Positions 1-6,756 of a stretch of DNA of 8,062 nucleotides are shown piece by piece. This DNA is from CAVXYC01 sp046154735 (GTDB lineage: Bacteria > Chloroflexota > UBA6077 > JACCZL01), in assembly GCA_046154735.1 (NCBI GenBank), contig JBJXFJ010000221.1, forward strand, positions 1 to 8,062, written 5' to 3'. Each line of letters opens with the position of its first letter. The stretch's first letter is position 1. A program made the position numbers and the translations under genes. The notes under the pieces were generated by a model that was not told the DNA's origin, ran no database searches, and saw only the letters and a program-made list of their open reading frames with translations.

Positions 1-444
1 CCAGTCAGACGTTTGGCCGGTGCCCCCGTACATCCCCGGCCGATGTGAATCCACGAGGATTCGGATTGCGCCATAGCGGCCTGGATCAAATTGTACTGAG
101 CTGAGCTGCTCGCCTTCCTTGAGCGTCAGCGTCTTAATGACAGGTCGATTGAGCTCTCGGCAGTATGTGTCGTCCTCATCTCCGCAAACCTGGATCAGGT
201 CAAGTGAACATCGCTCTGCGATAGTGTTCATCTGCTCCCGGGGGATGTTGACAACGACGCCGACGGCCTGCCAGTCAGTGGGGCGGTGAGCGCGGAGCTT
301 CTGAATGATCTCTGCCGCCGCGGTTGGTTCAATGAAGCGATGACTCGGCGGATAAAATACGAACCCCAGTAAGTCCGCTCCGGCGTCCAGCGCGACTCGC
401 CCGTCATCAATGGCCGAAATTCCACAAATCTTCGTCCAGGTCAT
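1..444 (-). CDS. trpF: Phosphoribosylanthranilate isomerase TrpF, 3' end cut by window edge
   Basis: TrpF catalyses the Amadori rearrangement of N-(5'-phosphoribosyl)anthranilate to CdRP, the step between TrpD and TrpC in cytosolic tryptophan synthesis. The 148 codons in the window begin MTWTKICGIS, which matches the family N-terminus KICGIT and places the conserved catalytic Cys at residue 7. Further family blocks are GFVFYPPSHRFI (27-38), VGVVVN (61-66), IQVCGDED (84-91), LVDSHRPG with the probable general acid Asp132, and the phosphate-binding GGTG (140-143) followed by a DW pair. Family members are usually about 200-220 residues, so roughly the last quarter lies outside the window. The ATG overlaps the trpC stop by four bases (ATGA), and I see no Shine-Dalgarno before it, so translation probably depends on ribosomes finishing trpC. 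Identity is well supported by the motifs and by operon context. Confidence 0.95.
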   Translation of the reverse strand, partial: MTWTKICGISAIDDGRVALDAGADLLGFVFYPPSHRFIEPTAAAEIIQKLRAHRPTDWQAVGVVVNIPREQMNTIAERCSLDLIQVCGDEDDTYCRELNRPVIKTLTLKEGEQLSSVQFDPGRYGAIRILVDSHRPGMYGGTGQTSDW

Positions 445-1232
445 GTGGCTGGTACAGATGGCTGTAGTGAGAGCTCACGGAGAAGGGCGGCCGGGTCTGG
501 CGCTAGCACCAGCGCCTCTCCCACAAGTATGGCTCGAGCACCGGCTCGATGCATCCGCTGAGCGGCGGCTTGTTCTGAAACACCGCTCTCCGCCACCAGC
601 GTTGCGCTGTCTGGCACAAAGGGCGCGAGACGCTCAGTTGTGGCAATGTCCACGGTCAGCGTGTCAAGATCTCGATTGTTCACCCCAATCAGGGTTGCTC
701 CCGCGCGAGTCGCGCGCTCCAGCTCCGCTTCATCGTGCACCTCAACGAGAGCGGCGAGACCGAGGCTGAGCGCAAGAGCGTGTAACTCCCGTAAAAGCGA
801 GTCTTCCAGGGCTCGGACGATGAGCAGAACGGCGTCTGCGCCTAATGCTCGCGCCTCCCAGACCTGGTATGGGTCAATGACGAAGTCTTTTCTGAGCACG
901 GGCAGTGAGCATGCCGCCCGCGCTTGCTGGAGATCGGCATCACTGCCATCAAAAAATGGACCGTCGGTGAGCACGGACATTGCCAATGCACCGCCGCGTT
1001 CATATGTTCGTGCCGTGTTGGCCGGGTCAAGGTCTGGTTTCAGGAGTCCCTTGGCCGGAGATCGGCGCTTAATCTCAGCGATCACGCCGAAGGGGCGCGA
1101 TCGTAAGGATTCCAGGAAACCTCGAGCAGGCAATGCATCACGAACCCGTGCACGCAGCTCATCGAGGCTATCGACTTGTTTGCGGGCTTCAATCTCGTCG
1201 TGCTTAGCTGCGAGTATCCGATCGAGAATCAT
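441..1232 (-). CDS. trpC: Indole-3-glycerol-phosphate synthase TrpC
   Basis: This 263-residue TIM-barrel enzyme closes the indole ring by decarboxylating CdRP to indole-3-glycerol phosphate. Length is normal for a monofunctional TrpC. Visible signatures are the N-terminal MILDRILAAKHDEIEARK, the EIKRRSPAKG block (Glu53, Lys55, Ser58-Pro59), LRKDF (113-117, with the likely catalytic Lys115), EVH (Glu164), GVNNRDL (183-189) and ESGV (Glu215) before the last phosphate-binding GEAL. All the expected catalytic positions appear intact. Its ATG overlaps the trpD stop as ATGA, and its own TGA overlaps the trpF ATG in the same way. Only a weak AGCGGA lies upstream, so translational coupling to trpD is likely. 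TrpC and TrpF are separate proteins here, not fused as in enterobacteria. Confidence 0.97.
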   Translation of the reverse strand: MILDRILAAKHDEIEARKQVDSLDELRARVRDALPARGFLESLRSRPFGVIAEIKRRSPAKGLLKPDLDPANTARTYERGGALAMSVLTDGPFFDGSDADLQQARAACSLPVLRKDFVIDPYQVWEARALGADAVLLIVRALEDSLLRELHALALSLGLAALVEVHDEAELERATRAGATLIGVNNRDLDTLTVDIATTERLAPFVPDSATLVAESGVSEQAAAQRMHRAGARAILVGEALVLAPDPAALLRELSLQPSVPAT

Positions 1233-2272
1233 GTTCCGCTACCGCTGCCAAACTCTTTTTTGAGATGGGCGGAGGCAACGCGGATGTCCTCGAGTTTGGC
1301 CCGAGCCGCGCCGCTATCCAGTGCCTCGGCCGCTTTGCTCACGCCCTCGGCGATGGTCTCAGCGATGCCAGCCACATAGGCGCCGGTTCCGGCATTGAGC
1401 AGAACAACGTCTCTTGGGGCTCCTCGTTCTCCGCCCAAGATTGATCGAGCAATCCCCACGTTGTCTTCCACCGTGCCTCCGCGGATCGCATTCAGTGGCG
1501 CAACGCTCAGGCCGTATTCTTCGGGGTGAATGGTAAACGAACGTACCTCACCCGCCTCCACGTCATACGCCTCGGTGGGACCGCTGATGGAAATCTCATC
1601 GAGACCGTCGGCTCCGTGAACGACAACCGATTTTGTTGTTCCCAGGAGCGCGGCTACTTCAGCAACCGTGCGCGTGAGGCTGGATACGGCGACGCCCGTG
1701 AGCTGACGCGAGGTCCGGGCGGGATTCGTGATTGGTCCGAGCAGGTTGAACACGGTGCGCACACCAATCTCCCGGCGTGGAGCCACGGCGTGCCGCATGG
1801 CTGGATGGTAGAGCGGGGCAAACATGAAGCCAAAGCCGCACTCTCGAACGGAGTTGGCAACACCGGCCGGAGGGAGATCAATGGCGATGCCGAGGGCTTC
1901 TAGGATGTCCGCCGAGCCGCAAGCGCTAGTAATGCCGCGATTCCCGTGCTTAGCGACTTTGCCACCCAGTGAGGCAACGATGATTGCGGAGATGGTGGAG
2001 ATATTGAATGTCCGGGAGCCGTCGCCGCCGGTGCCTACGAGGTCCACCACGTCATCGCCCGCCTGCACATGCGTTGCATACTCACGCATGATCTGGGCGA
2101 AACCTGCAATCTCCTCGGCTGTCTCGCCCTTAATCCGTAAGGCCACGATCAGTGCGCTGATCTGAGCCGGCGTGGCCAGCCCTTCCACGATGTCGCGCAT
2201 GGCCCCGGCCGCCTCCGCTTGCGAGAGGGAATGGCCATCGACCAGGTGAATGATGGCTTCTTTGATGTTCAT
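1229..2272 (-). CDS. trpD: Anthranilate phosphoribosyltransferase TrpD
   Basis: TrpD transfers phosphoribose from PRPP to anthranilate, the second committed step of tryptophan synthesis. The 347-residue product has the normal monofunctional length and layout: a helical N-terminal domain (about 1-70), then the PRPP/Mg-binding core. Seen motifs are DLVGTGGDG (the glycine-rich GTGGD at 80-84), NISTIS (90-95), KHGNR (108-112), SACGSADILEALG and the FNLLGPITNPA block. It starts with ATG eight bases after a purine-rich GGGAGGGGG, so the start is well supported. The ATG overlaps the trpG stop (ATGA) and the TGA overlaps the trpC ATG. It is not fused to the TrpG amidotransferase, unlike the enterobacterial arrangement. 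Confidence 0.97.
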   Translation of the reverse strand: MNIKEAIIHLVDGHSLSQAEAAGAMRDIVEGLATPAQISALIVALRIKGETAEEIAGFAQIMREYATHVQAGDDVVDLVGTGGDGSRTFNISTISAIIVASLGGKVAKHGNRGITSACGSADILEALGIAIDLPPAGVANSVRECGFGFMFAPLYHPAMRHAVAPRREIGVRTVFNLLGPITNPARTSRQLTGVAVSSLTRTVAEVAALLGTTKSVVVHGADGLDEISISGPTEAYDVEAGEVRSFTIHPEEYGLSVAPLNAIRGGTVEDNVGIARSILGGERGAPRDVVLLNAGTGAYVAGIAETIAEGVSKAAEALDSGAARAKLEDIRVASAHLKKEFGSGSGT

Positions 2273-2868
2273 ACCGGTACCCCCTCCCGCGATCGATGGA
2301 CCGCGGCAATCTCCAGAAAATTCTCCAGAAGCTGCTTGCCCGAAAGCGTCAGCACCGATTCCGGATGGAACTGCACACCATAAATCGGGAAGTTTCTGTG
2401 CTGCATTCCCATGATTAATCCATCATCTGTCCGGGCGGTCACCTCGAGCTCGGCTGGAAGTGTTTCCGCATCCGCAATGAGCGAATGGTAGCGTACGGCT
2501 TCGAATGGATTATCTAGTCCGCTAAAGAGCCCGGCATTGTCGTGATGCACCATAGAGGTCTTGCCATGGCGGAGCTCTGGAGCCCGGATGACATCACCGC
2601 CAAAGGCTGCCGCGATGCACTGATGGCCGAGGCAGACACCCAGGATAGGAATGCGATTCCCCAGTCGCTGGATCGTAGGAATAGAGATCCCACCATCCTC
2701 GGGACGCCCCGGCCCCGGTGAGATGACAATAGCTTCTGGGGCCAGGGCTTCCACGTCGTCAGCGGTTAGGACGTCATTTCGCCGCACATCGACCTCGGCT
2801 CCAAGCTCACAAAGATACTGATAAAGGTTGTAGGTGAAAGAGTCATAGTTGTCGATGAGGAGAATCAT
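2269..2868 (-). CDS. trpG: Anthranilate synthase glutamine amidotransferase subunit TrpG
   Basis: TrpG is the class I glutamine amidotransferase that hydrolyses glutamine and delivers ammonia to TrpE. The 199 residues begin MILLIDNYDSFTYNLYQYL, the classical start of this family. They contain the oxyanion block SPGPGRPEDGG (50-60), the nucleophile elbow GVCLGHQ with catalytic Cys79, and VQFHPES with His168 and Glu170 completing the triad. Length is typical of a stand-alone TrpG/PabA subunit. Because the gene sits between trpE and trpD it should serve tryptophan synthesis. A second role in folate synthesis as a shared PabA subunit, as in Bacillus, cannot be excluded from this window. A GGGAGG lies nine bases before the ATG, which overlaps the trpE stop as ATGA. 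Confidence 0.97.
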   Translation of the reverse strand: MILLIDNYDSFTYNLYQYLCELGAEVDVRRNDVLTADDVEALAPEAIVISPGPGRPEDGGISIPTIQRLGNRIPILGVCLGHQCIAAAFGGDVIRAPELRHGKTSMVHHDNAGLFSGLDNPFEAVRYHSLIADAETLPAELEVTARTDDGLIMGMQHRNFPIYGVQFHPESVLTLSGKQLLENFLEIAAVHRSREGVPV

Positions 2869-4424
2869 GGTCTCAGACCTCCCGGACCGCCGGTGGAAAC
2901 TCGTTCGCGTACCGCGATGCTCTCGGCAACCCGCTCCCTGGCTCGATCTGGCGTAACCGCGGCCACGGCCGAAAGAGCTGCCCGGGCCTTATGAAGCGTC
3001 TCCTCAAACTCAGCGGTAGGATCAGAATCGGCCACGATACCGCCGCCAGCCTGGACATGGGCGAAACCGTCCTTGATCACCATGGTGCGGATGGTGATGG
3101 CTACCTCGAGGTCGCCATTGAATCCAAAGAAACCAGTGGCACCGGCGTATGCACCACGTTGATCTTGTTCCAACTCGGCAATGATCTCCATGGCCCGGAT
3201 CTTTGGGGCCCCGGAAACGGTGCCGGCTGGGAAGCACGAGCGCAGCGCATCGATCGGCCGCAGATCATCGCGCAGGTGCCCCTCGACATTGGAGACGAGG
3301 TGCATCACATGTGAATACCGCTCAATCTCCATGAGTCGGGTCACACGGACAGTGCCGGGCTTGCTCACGCGGCCAAGATCATTGCGCCCGAGATCTACGA
3401 GCATGACGTGCTCGGCCCGTTCTTTCTCGTTCTCTGCCAGCTCCACTGCTAGGCCATCATCCTCGTCTGGCGTGGCGCCTCGAGGACGAGTGCCGGCGAT
3501 CGGGTGAGTCACGATGCGTCCGTCCTCCACCAGCACGAGAAGCTCCGGAGATGCGCCCACAATCTGCATGTCACCGAAATCCAGGAAGTACATGTATGGA
3601 GAGGGGTTGAGCACACGCAAGGCGCGATACACTGCGAATGGATCAGCCGCGCATGGCACGGTGAGTCGTTGGGATGGCACCACCTGGATGACGTCGCCGG
3701 CGGCAATGTACTCTTTTGCCCGTCGAACGCGATTCTCGAATTCCGTCTGGCTGAAGTTTGATTGCACGTCCAGATCGGCAGGCGTTGCATCCATTCGAAG
3801 TTCGAGGGGCATCGGTTGCAGCGGCGCCTGAAGGCGATTGACGACGTCATTGAGCCGGGAGGCAGCCTCCTGATAGGCATTGCCGGGATCGCCCTTGAGC
3901 TCGAGCAGCGTGAGCACCTTGATCATTCGACGGAGGTGGTCAAATACAACCAGCGTGTCCACGAGCAGTAACTGACCGAGCGGGAGATTCAGCGGGTCAC
4001 TGCTAGCGGTTGGTAGCCGTTCAAAGTAAGTTGCGCACTCGTAGGAGAGATAACCCACTCCGCCGCCGAGGAAGCGTGGCAGCCCCTTCACCGGCATAAT
4101 TCCCGGAACTCGGACGAGTGAGTCGATCAGTTCCAGTGGGTCGGTGAAAGACAGTGATTCAGTCTTGCCGTCTCGTTCAAGCGTTGCAGCGTCTCGGTGG
4201 ATGCGCAGGTGTCCGCGTGGTTCGCTCGCTAGCACTGAATAGCGCGCCAGGTTTTCCCCACCCTCCACACTCTCAAGGAGGAACGCCGGGCCGCGGCGGC
4301 GAAGCTTGAGAAACGCCGAGACTGGTGTTTCCAGGTCGGCGAGGATCTCACAGCTCAGCATTACGGATGGATGGCCTTCCGACGCGAGCGCCCGCACCTC
4401 AGTGAGTGTGGGGGTCAGGTTCAT
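2865..4424 (-). CDS. trpE: Anthranilate synthase component I TrpE
   Basis: TrpE converts chorismate and ammonia to anthranilate, in complex with TrpG. The 519-residue product has the usual length. The tryptophan feedback-inhibition signature LLES followed by ten residues and Ser is complete (LLES at 49-52, Ser63), so allosteric inhibition by tryptophan is expected in addition to the transcriptional control of the operon. Chorismate-binding core motifs are PIAGTRPRG, ELAENEKERAEHVMLVDLGRNDLG, PAGTVSGAPKIRAMEI, GATGFFGFNGDLEVAITIR and QAGGGIVADSDP near the C-terminus. The start is well placed: GGAGG lies six bases before the ATG, inside the end of trpS. The ATG overlaps the trpS stop and the TGA overlaps the trpG start, both as ATGA. 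The neighbouring trpG and trpD favour TrpE over the PabB paralogue. Confidence 0.97.
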   Translation of the reverse strand: MNLTPTLTEVRALASEGHPSVMLSCEILADLETPVSAFLKLRRRGPAFLLESVEGGENLARYSVLASEPRGHLRIHRDAATLERDGKTESLSFTDPLELIDSLVRVPGIMPVKGLPRFLGGGVGYLSYECATYFERLPTASSDPLNLPLGQLLLVDTLVVFDHLRRMIKVLTLLELKGDPGNAYQEAASRLNDVVNRLQAPLQPMPLELRMDATPADLDVQSNFSQTEFENRVRRAKEYIAAGDVIQVVPSQRLTVPCAADPFAVYRALRVLNPSPYMYFLDFGDMQIVGASPELLVLVEDGRIVTHPIAGTRPRGATPDEDDGLAVELAENEKERAEHVMLVDLGRNDLGRVSKPGTVRVTRLMEIERYSHVMHLVSNVEGHLRDDLRPIDALRSCFPAGTVSGAPKIRAMEIIAELEQDQRGAYAGATGFFGFNGDLEVAITIRTMVIKDGFAHVQAGGGIVADSDPTAEFEETLHKARAALSAVAAVTPDRARERVAESIAVRERVSTGGPGGLRP

Positions 4425-5452
4425 TCTAGGCCTCCGAGCTGCGCCATGCGCTGCGCTTCAAAATAGCTCAATCCCATGGCCTCGCGCACGAGGTGGTTGG
4501 TTTCCTGCGCCTGCTTGCGCGCTACCTTGCTGCCCTCGATGATGATCTCGTCAACCATTCCTGGATTGGATTCTAGGGCCGTTCTACGTTCCCGAATGGG
4601 ATCAAGGAACCGGTTAAGTGCCGCGGTGAGCTTCTTCTTGACTTCCACGTCACCCACTCGACCGGTGCGGTAGCGCTCTTTCAGGTCTTCCACCTCAGCG
4701 GTGTCGTCGTTAAACGCGTCATGATAGGTGAACACGGGATTGCCCTCCACATGACCTGGATCAGTGGCGCGCAGACGGGTTGGATCCGTGTACATCCCGC
4801 GCACTTTCTGCTCCACCACTTCGGCTGAATCGCTCAGCATGATGGCGTTGCCGACGCTCTTGCTCATCTTGGATTGTCCGTCCGTACCCACGAGCGTAGG
4901 CACATCACCAATCAGCGTATCCGGCAGGGGGAAGACTTCGCGATACAGCGTGTTGAACCGATTGGCAATCTCGCGCGTGACCTCAAGATGGGAGGCTTGG
5001 TCCTTGCCCACCGGCACAATGCTGGCTCGGACCATCAGAATGTCCGCTGCCTGGAGCACTGGGTAGCTCAGGAGGCCAAGTGATGCGGTCTCGATTTTAA
5101 GATCTCGCATCACATCCTTAAGTGTTGGTACCCGCTGAAGTCGTGGCACCGAGCAGAGCATGGTGAAAAACAGAAAGAGCTCACTCACGTCGGGTACCAG
5201 CGACTGAAGATAGATGGTACTGCGATTTGGATCGATCCCCACGCTCAAATAATCCAGCACGAGCTCGCGAACGTGTTCGCCAACGGTAGAGAGATCCTCA
5301 TAGGCGGTGGTCAGGGCATGATAATCGGCAATCAGAAAATAGCATTCGTAGTCATCTTGAAGTCGAACGCGATTCGCGAGCGAGCCAACGTAGTGGCCAA
5401 GATGGAGCTTCCCGGTGGGGCGATCACCGGTGAGCAGGCGAAGCTTGGGCAA
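4421..5452 (-). CDS. trpS: Tryptophanyl-tRNA synthetase TrpS, probable TTG start
   Basis: TrpS is a class I aminoacyl-tRNA synthetase that charges tRNA-Trp in the cytosol. I place the start at a TTG (5452-5450) because GGAGG lies six bases upstream and because this gives MPKLRLLTGDRPTG, the normal family N-terminus. That yields 343 residues. Signatures are the HIGH-like HLGH (17-20), ADILM (136-140), GKDQASHLEVTREIA (149-163) and KMSKS (195-199), all intact. An in-frame ATG at 5470-5468 lies ahead of the Shine-Dalgarno and would add six residues. A still longer frame runs back into the T-box terminator and is not credible. The gene heads the trp operon, directly after a tRNA-Trp T-box, and its stop overlaps the trpE start as ATGA. 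It may be the only TrpRS or an amino-acid-responsive second copy; the window cannot tell. Confidence 0.95.
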   Translation of the reverse strand: MPKLRLLTGDRPTGKLHLGHYVGSLANRVRLQDDYECYFLIADYHALTTAYEDLSTVGEHVRELVLDYLSVGIDPNRSTIYLQSLVPDVSELFLFFTMLCSVPRLQRVPTLKDVMRDLKIETASLGLLSYPVLQAADILMVRASIVPVGKDQASHLEVTREIANRFNTLYREVFPLPDTLIGDVPTLVGTDGQSKMSKSVGNAIMLSDSAEVVEQKVRGMYTDPTRLRATDPGHVEGNPVFTYHDAFNDDTAEVEDLKERYRTGRVGDVEVKKKLTAALNRFLDPIRERRTALESNPGMVDEIIIEGSKVARKQAQETNHLVREAMGLSYFEAQRMAQLGGLE

Positions 5453-5458
5453 GATGCA

Positions 5459-5463
5459 CCTCC
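5459..5463 (-). promoter_or_regulatory. Ribosome binding site deciding the trpS TTG start
   Basis: GGAGG on the minus strand lies six bases before the TTG at 5452-5450. It is ten bases after the T-run of the T-box terminator, so it is transcribed only when the riboswitch reads through. The in-frame ATG at 5470 lies upstream of this site and has no comparable Shine-Dalgarno, which favours the TTG. Confidence 0.8.
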
Positions 5464-5472
5464 GAAACATAG

Positions 5473-5506
5473 AAAACGCCCCTCCGTCCGACAGGGACGA
5501 GGGGCG
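5473..5506 (-). terminator. Intrinsic terminator of the tRNA-Trp T-box
   Basis: The minus strand folds into a GC-rich stem of 12 base pairs with one bulged G. The arms are 5506-5495 and 5489-5477, the loop is five bases (5494-5490), and a run of four T follows at 5476-5473. The 5' arm contains bases that would otherwise join the antiterminator: CCCTGT at 5496-5491 can pair with ACAGGG at 5526-5521. This is the classical T-box switch between termination and read-through. Confidence 0.93.
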
Positions 5507-5745
5507 CTCTCGTGGTGCCACCCTGTTTCGATTCGCCACCGGCGAATCCTCACTTCAAGCACGGAAGCACTTAGCGGTGCTTCGATGCTCTAGACCCTGA
5601 TAACGGTGGTCACTCCGTCAACGCCTACTCGGTCCGCTCAGGGCGGACGTTCGGGTTGCAACTCCCAGGCCCATTCAGGACGTTCACAGGACCGACTCGC
5701 ACCAGCCGTCGGCTCTCTGACCTGCTACCCGCCCGTACTCTTCCT
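5473..5745 (-). promoter_or_regulatory. T-box riboswitch sensing uncharged tRNA-Trp
   Basis: The leader carries the ordered T-box landmarks on the minus strand. AGGAAGAGTA (5745-5736) is followed by the base of Stem I, GGGCGG (5734-5729) with CCGCCC (5646-5641). The distal Stem I pairs CAGG/CCTG and CCGAC/GTCGG around an AGAGAG and apical loop. A specifier loop reads GAA-UGG-G, with the Trp codon UGG at 5673-5671, before the conserved CCTGGGAGTTGC. CCGTTATC follows. Two further perfect hairpins are GAAGCAC/GTGCTTC and GATTCGCC/GGCGAATC. The antiterminator motif AGGGTGGCACCACG has the bulge UGGC (5520-5517), complementary to a GCCA tRNA 3' end; bacterial tRNA-Trp usually has G73, which fits. 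Binding of uncharged tRNA-Trp should stabilise the antiterminator and allow transcription of trpSEGDCF. The exact 5' limit is not defined. Confidence 0.95.
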
Positions 5746-6384
5746 GATCCCAGTCTTTTGATATTGTTCCGTGGCGATATTATAAGCCGCATGTTCGGCC
5801 TGGTCAATTTTCGAAACCGCGGCGCGGCGTTTGAGTGCGGCACGGGTGAGCACCTCGTACCGAGCTCCCTGATGATCAAGATGGCTGCGAAAGAGGATGA
5901 GCTCTTGAATTGAGGACGGGGGTGGTCGTTCTGTTTCATTGGTCGGCTTGATGGCTCGTTGGAAGGGGATGCGTGCCCGACCAAGCGTGATGTGGGCGCG
6001 AAAGGGCGATGCGGTGAGCTCCAGATCCGCCAGTATCAAGAGTAGCTCGCGCTGGGCCGGGTGGAGTGATCCGGACTCTTCGCAACTTAGCCAGACGAGC
6101 CGCGGCCGTTCGCGCGATGCAGGACTGATGACTTCACCGGCCGTGAGTTTGATAGTCGGAGTGTGCGCTGCCACCTGAAGCAACGCGTCCTGAATGGTGG
6201 ATGCGGCACTGGATGGCTGTGAGCCAATGAAGAGCACTGTGATATGCCAGGACTCCCGGGCTGTCCACCGGAAGTAGCCGGGCAGGGCTCGTTCCATCGA
6301 ATCTTGCGCATTTGAAATCCAGGGATTCCATGATTCTGATACCGGGGCGGCGATGAAGAAACGCCAGTGGTCCGACTCGTTCAC
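5725..6384 (-). CDS. thpR: RNA 2',3'-cyclic phosphodiesterase, 2H family (ThpR/LigT type)
   Basis: The product resembles the bacterial 2'-5' RNA ligase-like 2H phosphoesterases, which open 2',3'-cyclic phosphates on RNA ends; the physiological substrate of bacterial members is poorly known. Both catalytic H-x-T motifs are present: HIT at 47-49 within WHITVLFIG, and HIT at 131-133 within FRAHITLGR. The family blocks FRWTARESWH, RPRLVWL and a late YEVL lie in the right order. The start is a GTG that places FFIAAPV at the expected N-terminus; no clear Shine-Dalgarno precedes it. At 219 residues it is longer than the usual 180-190. The last 35 or so residues after RYEVLTRAAL are charged, lack family motifs, and are encoded by the DNA that carries the trp promoter and the first bases of the T-box. 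The stop is TAG. It is co-directional with trpS but separated from it by the T-box. Confidence 0.88.
   Translation of the reverse strand: MNESDHWRFFIAAPVSESWNPWISNAQDSMERALPGYFRWTARESWHITVLFIGSQPSSAASTIQDALLQVAAHTPTIKLTAGEVISPASRERPRLVWLSCEESGSLHPAQRELLLILADLELTASPFRAHITLGRARIPFQRAIKPTNETERPPPSSIQELILFRSHLDHQGARYEVLTRAALKRRAAVSKIDQAEHAAYNIATEQYQKTGIRKSTGG
5779..5807 (-). promoter_or_regulatory. Sigma-70-type promoter of the trp operon, inside thpR
   Basis: On the minus strand TTGACC (5807-5802) and TATAAT (5784-5779) are separated by exactly 17 bases. That is five of six matches at -35 and a perfect -10. Transcription would begin near 5772, about 27 bases before the first T-box landmark. The promoter lies within the last codons of thpR; TATAAT is read as Tyr-Asn there. 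The match to consensus, the spacing and the position just ahead of the T-box together make this convincing. Confidence 0.88.
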
Positions 6385-6466
6385 GCTGTAGTTGTAAGCG
6401 GCTCAGTCCGCCGGTTTCCAATGATCGCACGGTGCGGGCATCCTGCGATGGCTTGTGGATTTCAGT

Positions 6467-6550
6467 GAAACTCTGGCTGGAGCACTAAAGGATCGACTTC
6501 CAAGACCCTGCCGGGACACGCCGTGCTCAGCGGGTGCGCGCCAGAGTTTC
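6467..6550. repeat. Imperfect inverted repeat, 11-base outer arms
   Basis: GAAACTCTGGC at 6467-6477 is exactly complementary to GCCAGAGTTTC at 6540-6550. Inside it, GAGCAC at 6480-6485 pairs with GTGCTC at 6523-6528. The second arm carries an extra stretch of about ten bases, so the foldback is bulged. It lies directly next to the following repeat and may be part of the same unit. Confidence 0.6.
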
Positions 6551-6554
6551 TCGG

Positions 6555-6690
6555 CTCCACTGGGAGCGCCGCCATCCCTGGCGGACCGGCCCCTGAGGGC
6601 CGCACCGCCAGGGATGGCAATCAGCAACCGGGAGTCCGGAGAGCGGCCTCGACGGCCGTGCCACCAGGGATGGCAGCGCTCCCAGTGGGG
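6555..6690. repeat. Foldback repeat with 30-base arms and a shared third copy
   Basis: The 30-base arm at 6555-6584 is complementary to 6661-6690 at 27 of 30 positions. In addition the second half of the left arm, GCCATCCCTGGCGG (6571-6584), is perfectly complementary to CCGCCAGGGATGGC at 6606-6619. Between these lies a small hairpin, GGCCC-CTGA-GGGCC. The left arm can therefore pair with either of two partners. The unit is non-coding in appearance and could be an intergenic palindromic repeat family. Confidence 0.8.
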
Positions 6691-6732
6691 CCGGGCCGGC
6701 TTTGCCCCCGGGGGCCCCAGGGGCTCTTCGTT

Positions 6733-6745
6733 CTCCTGCAAGGAG
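6733..6745. repeat. Small hairpin CTCCT-GCA-AGGAG
   Basis: A 5-base-pair stem (6733-6737 with 6741-6745) with a three-base loop lies between the foldback repeat and the 278-base element. It could be part of either unit. No T-run follows on either strand, so I do not call it a terminator. Confidence 0.4.
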
Positions 6746-6756
6746 TAGTCCGCGAC

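Noticed and set aside
640..1263. Long plus-strand frame opposite trpC
   Set aside because: Low-complexity Ser/Arg/Ala product, a typical shadow of a GC-rich gene on the other strand.
4421..5539. Longer 372-residue reading of trpS
   Set aside because: The extra N-terminus is translated T-box antiterminator and terminator sequence. The family N-terminus and a proper GGAGG support the TTG at 5452.
5665..5667. Second UGG in the T-box as alternative specifier codon
   Set aside because: It belongs to the conserved CCTGGGAG segment downstream of the specifier loop. UGG at 5673-5671 after GAA is in the expected place, and both would read Trp anyway.
5473..5772. Leader-peptide attenuator of the enterobacterial trp type
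   Set aside because: No short Trp-rich reading frame precedes the terminator, whereas all T-box landmarks are present.
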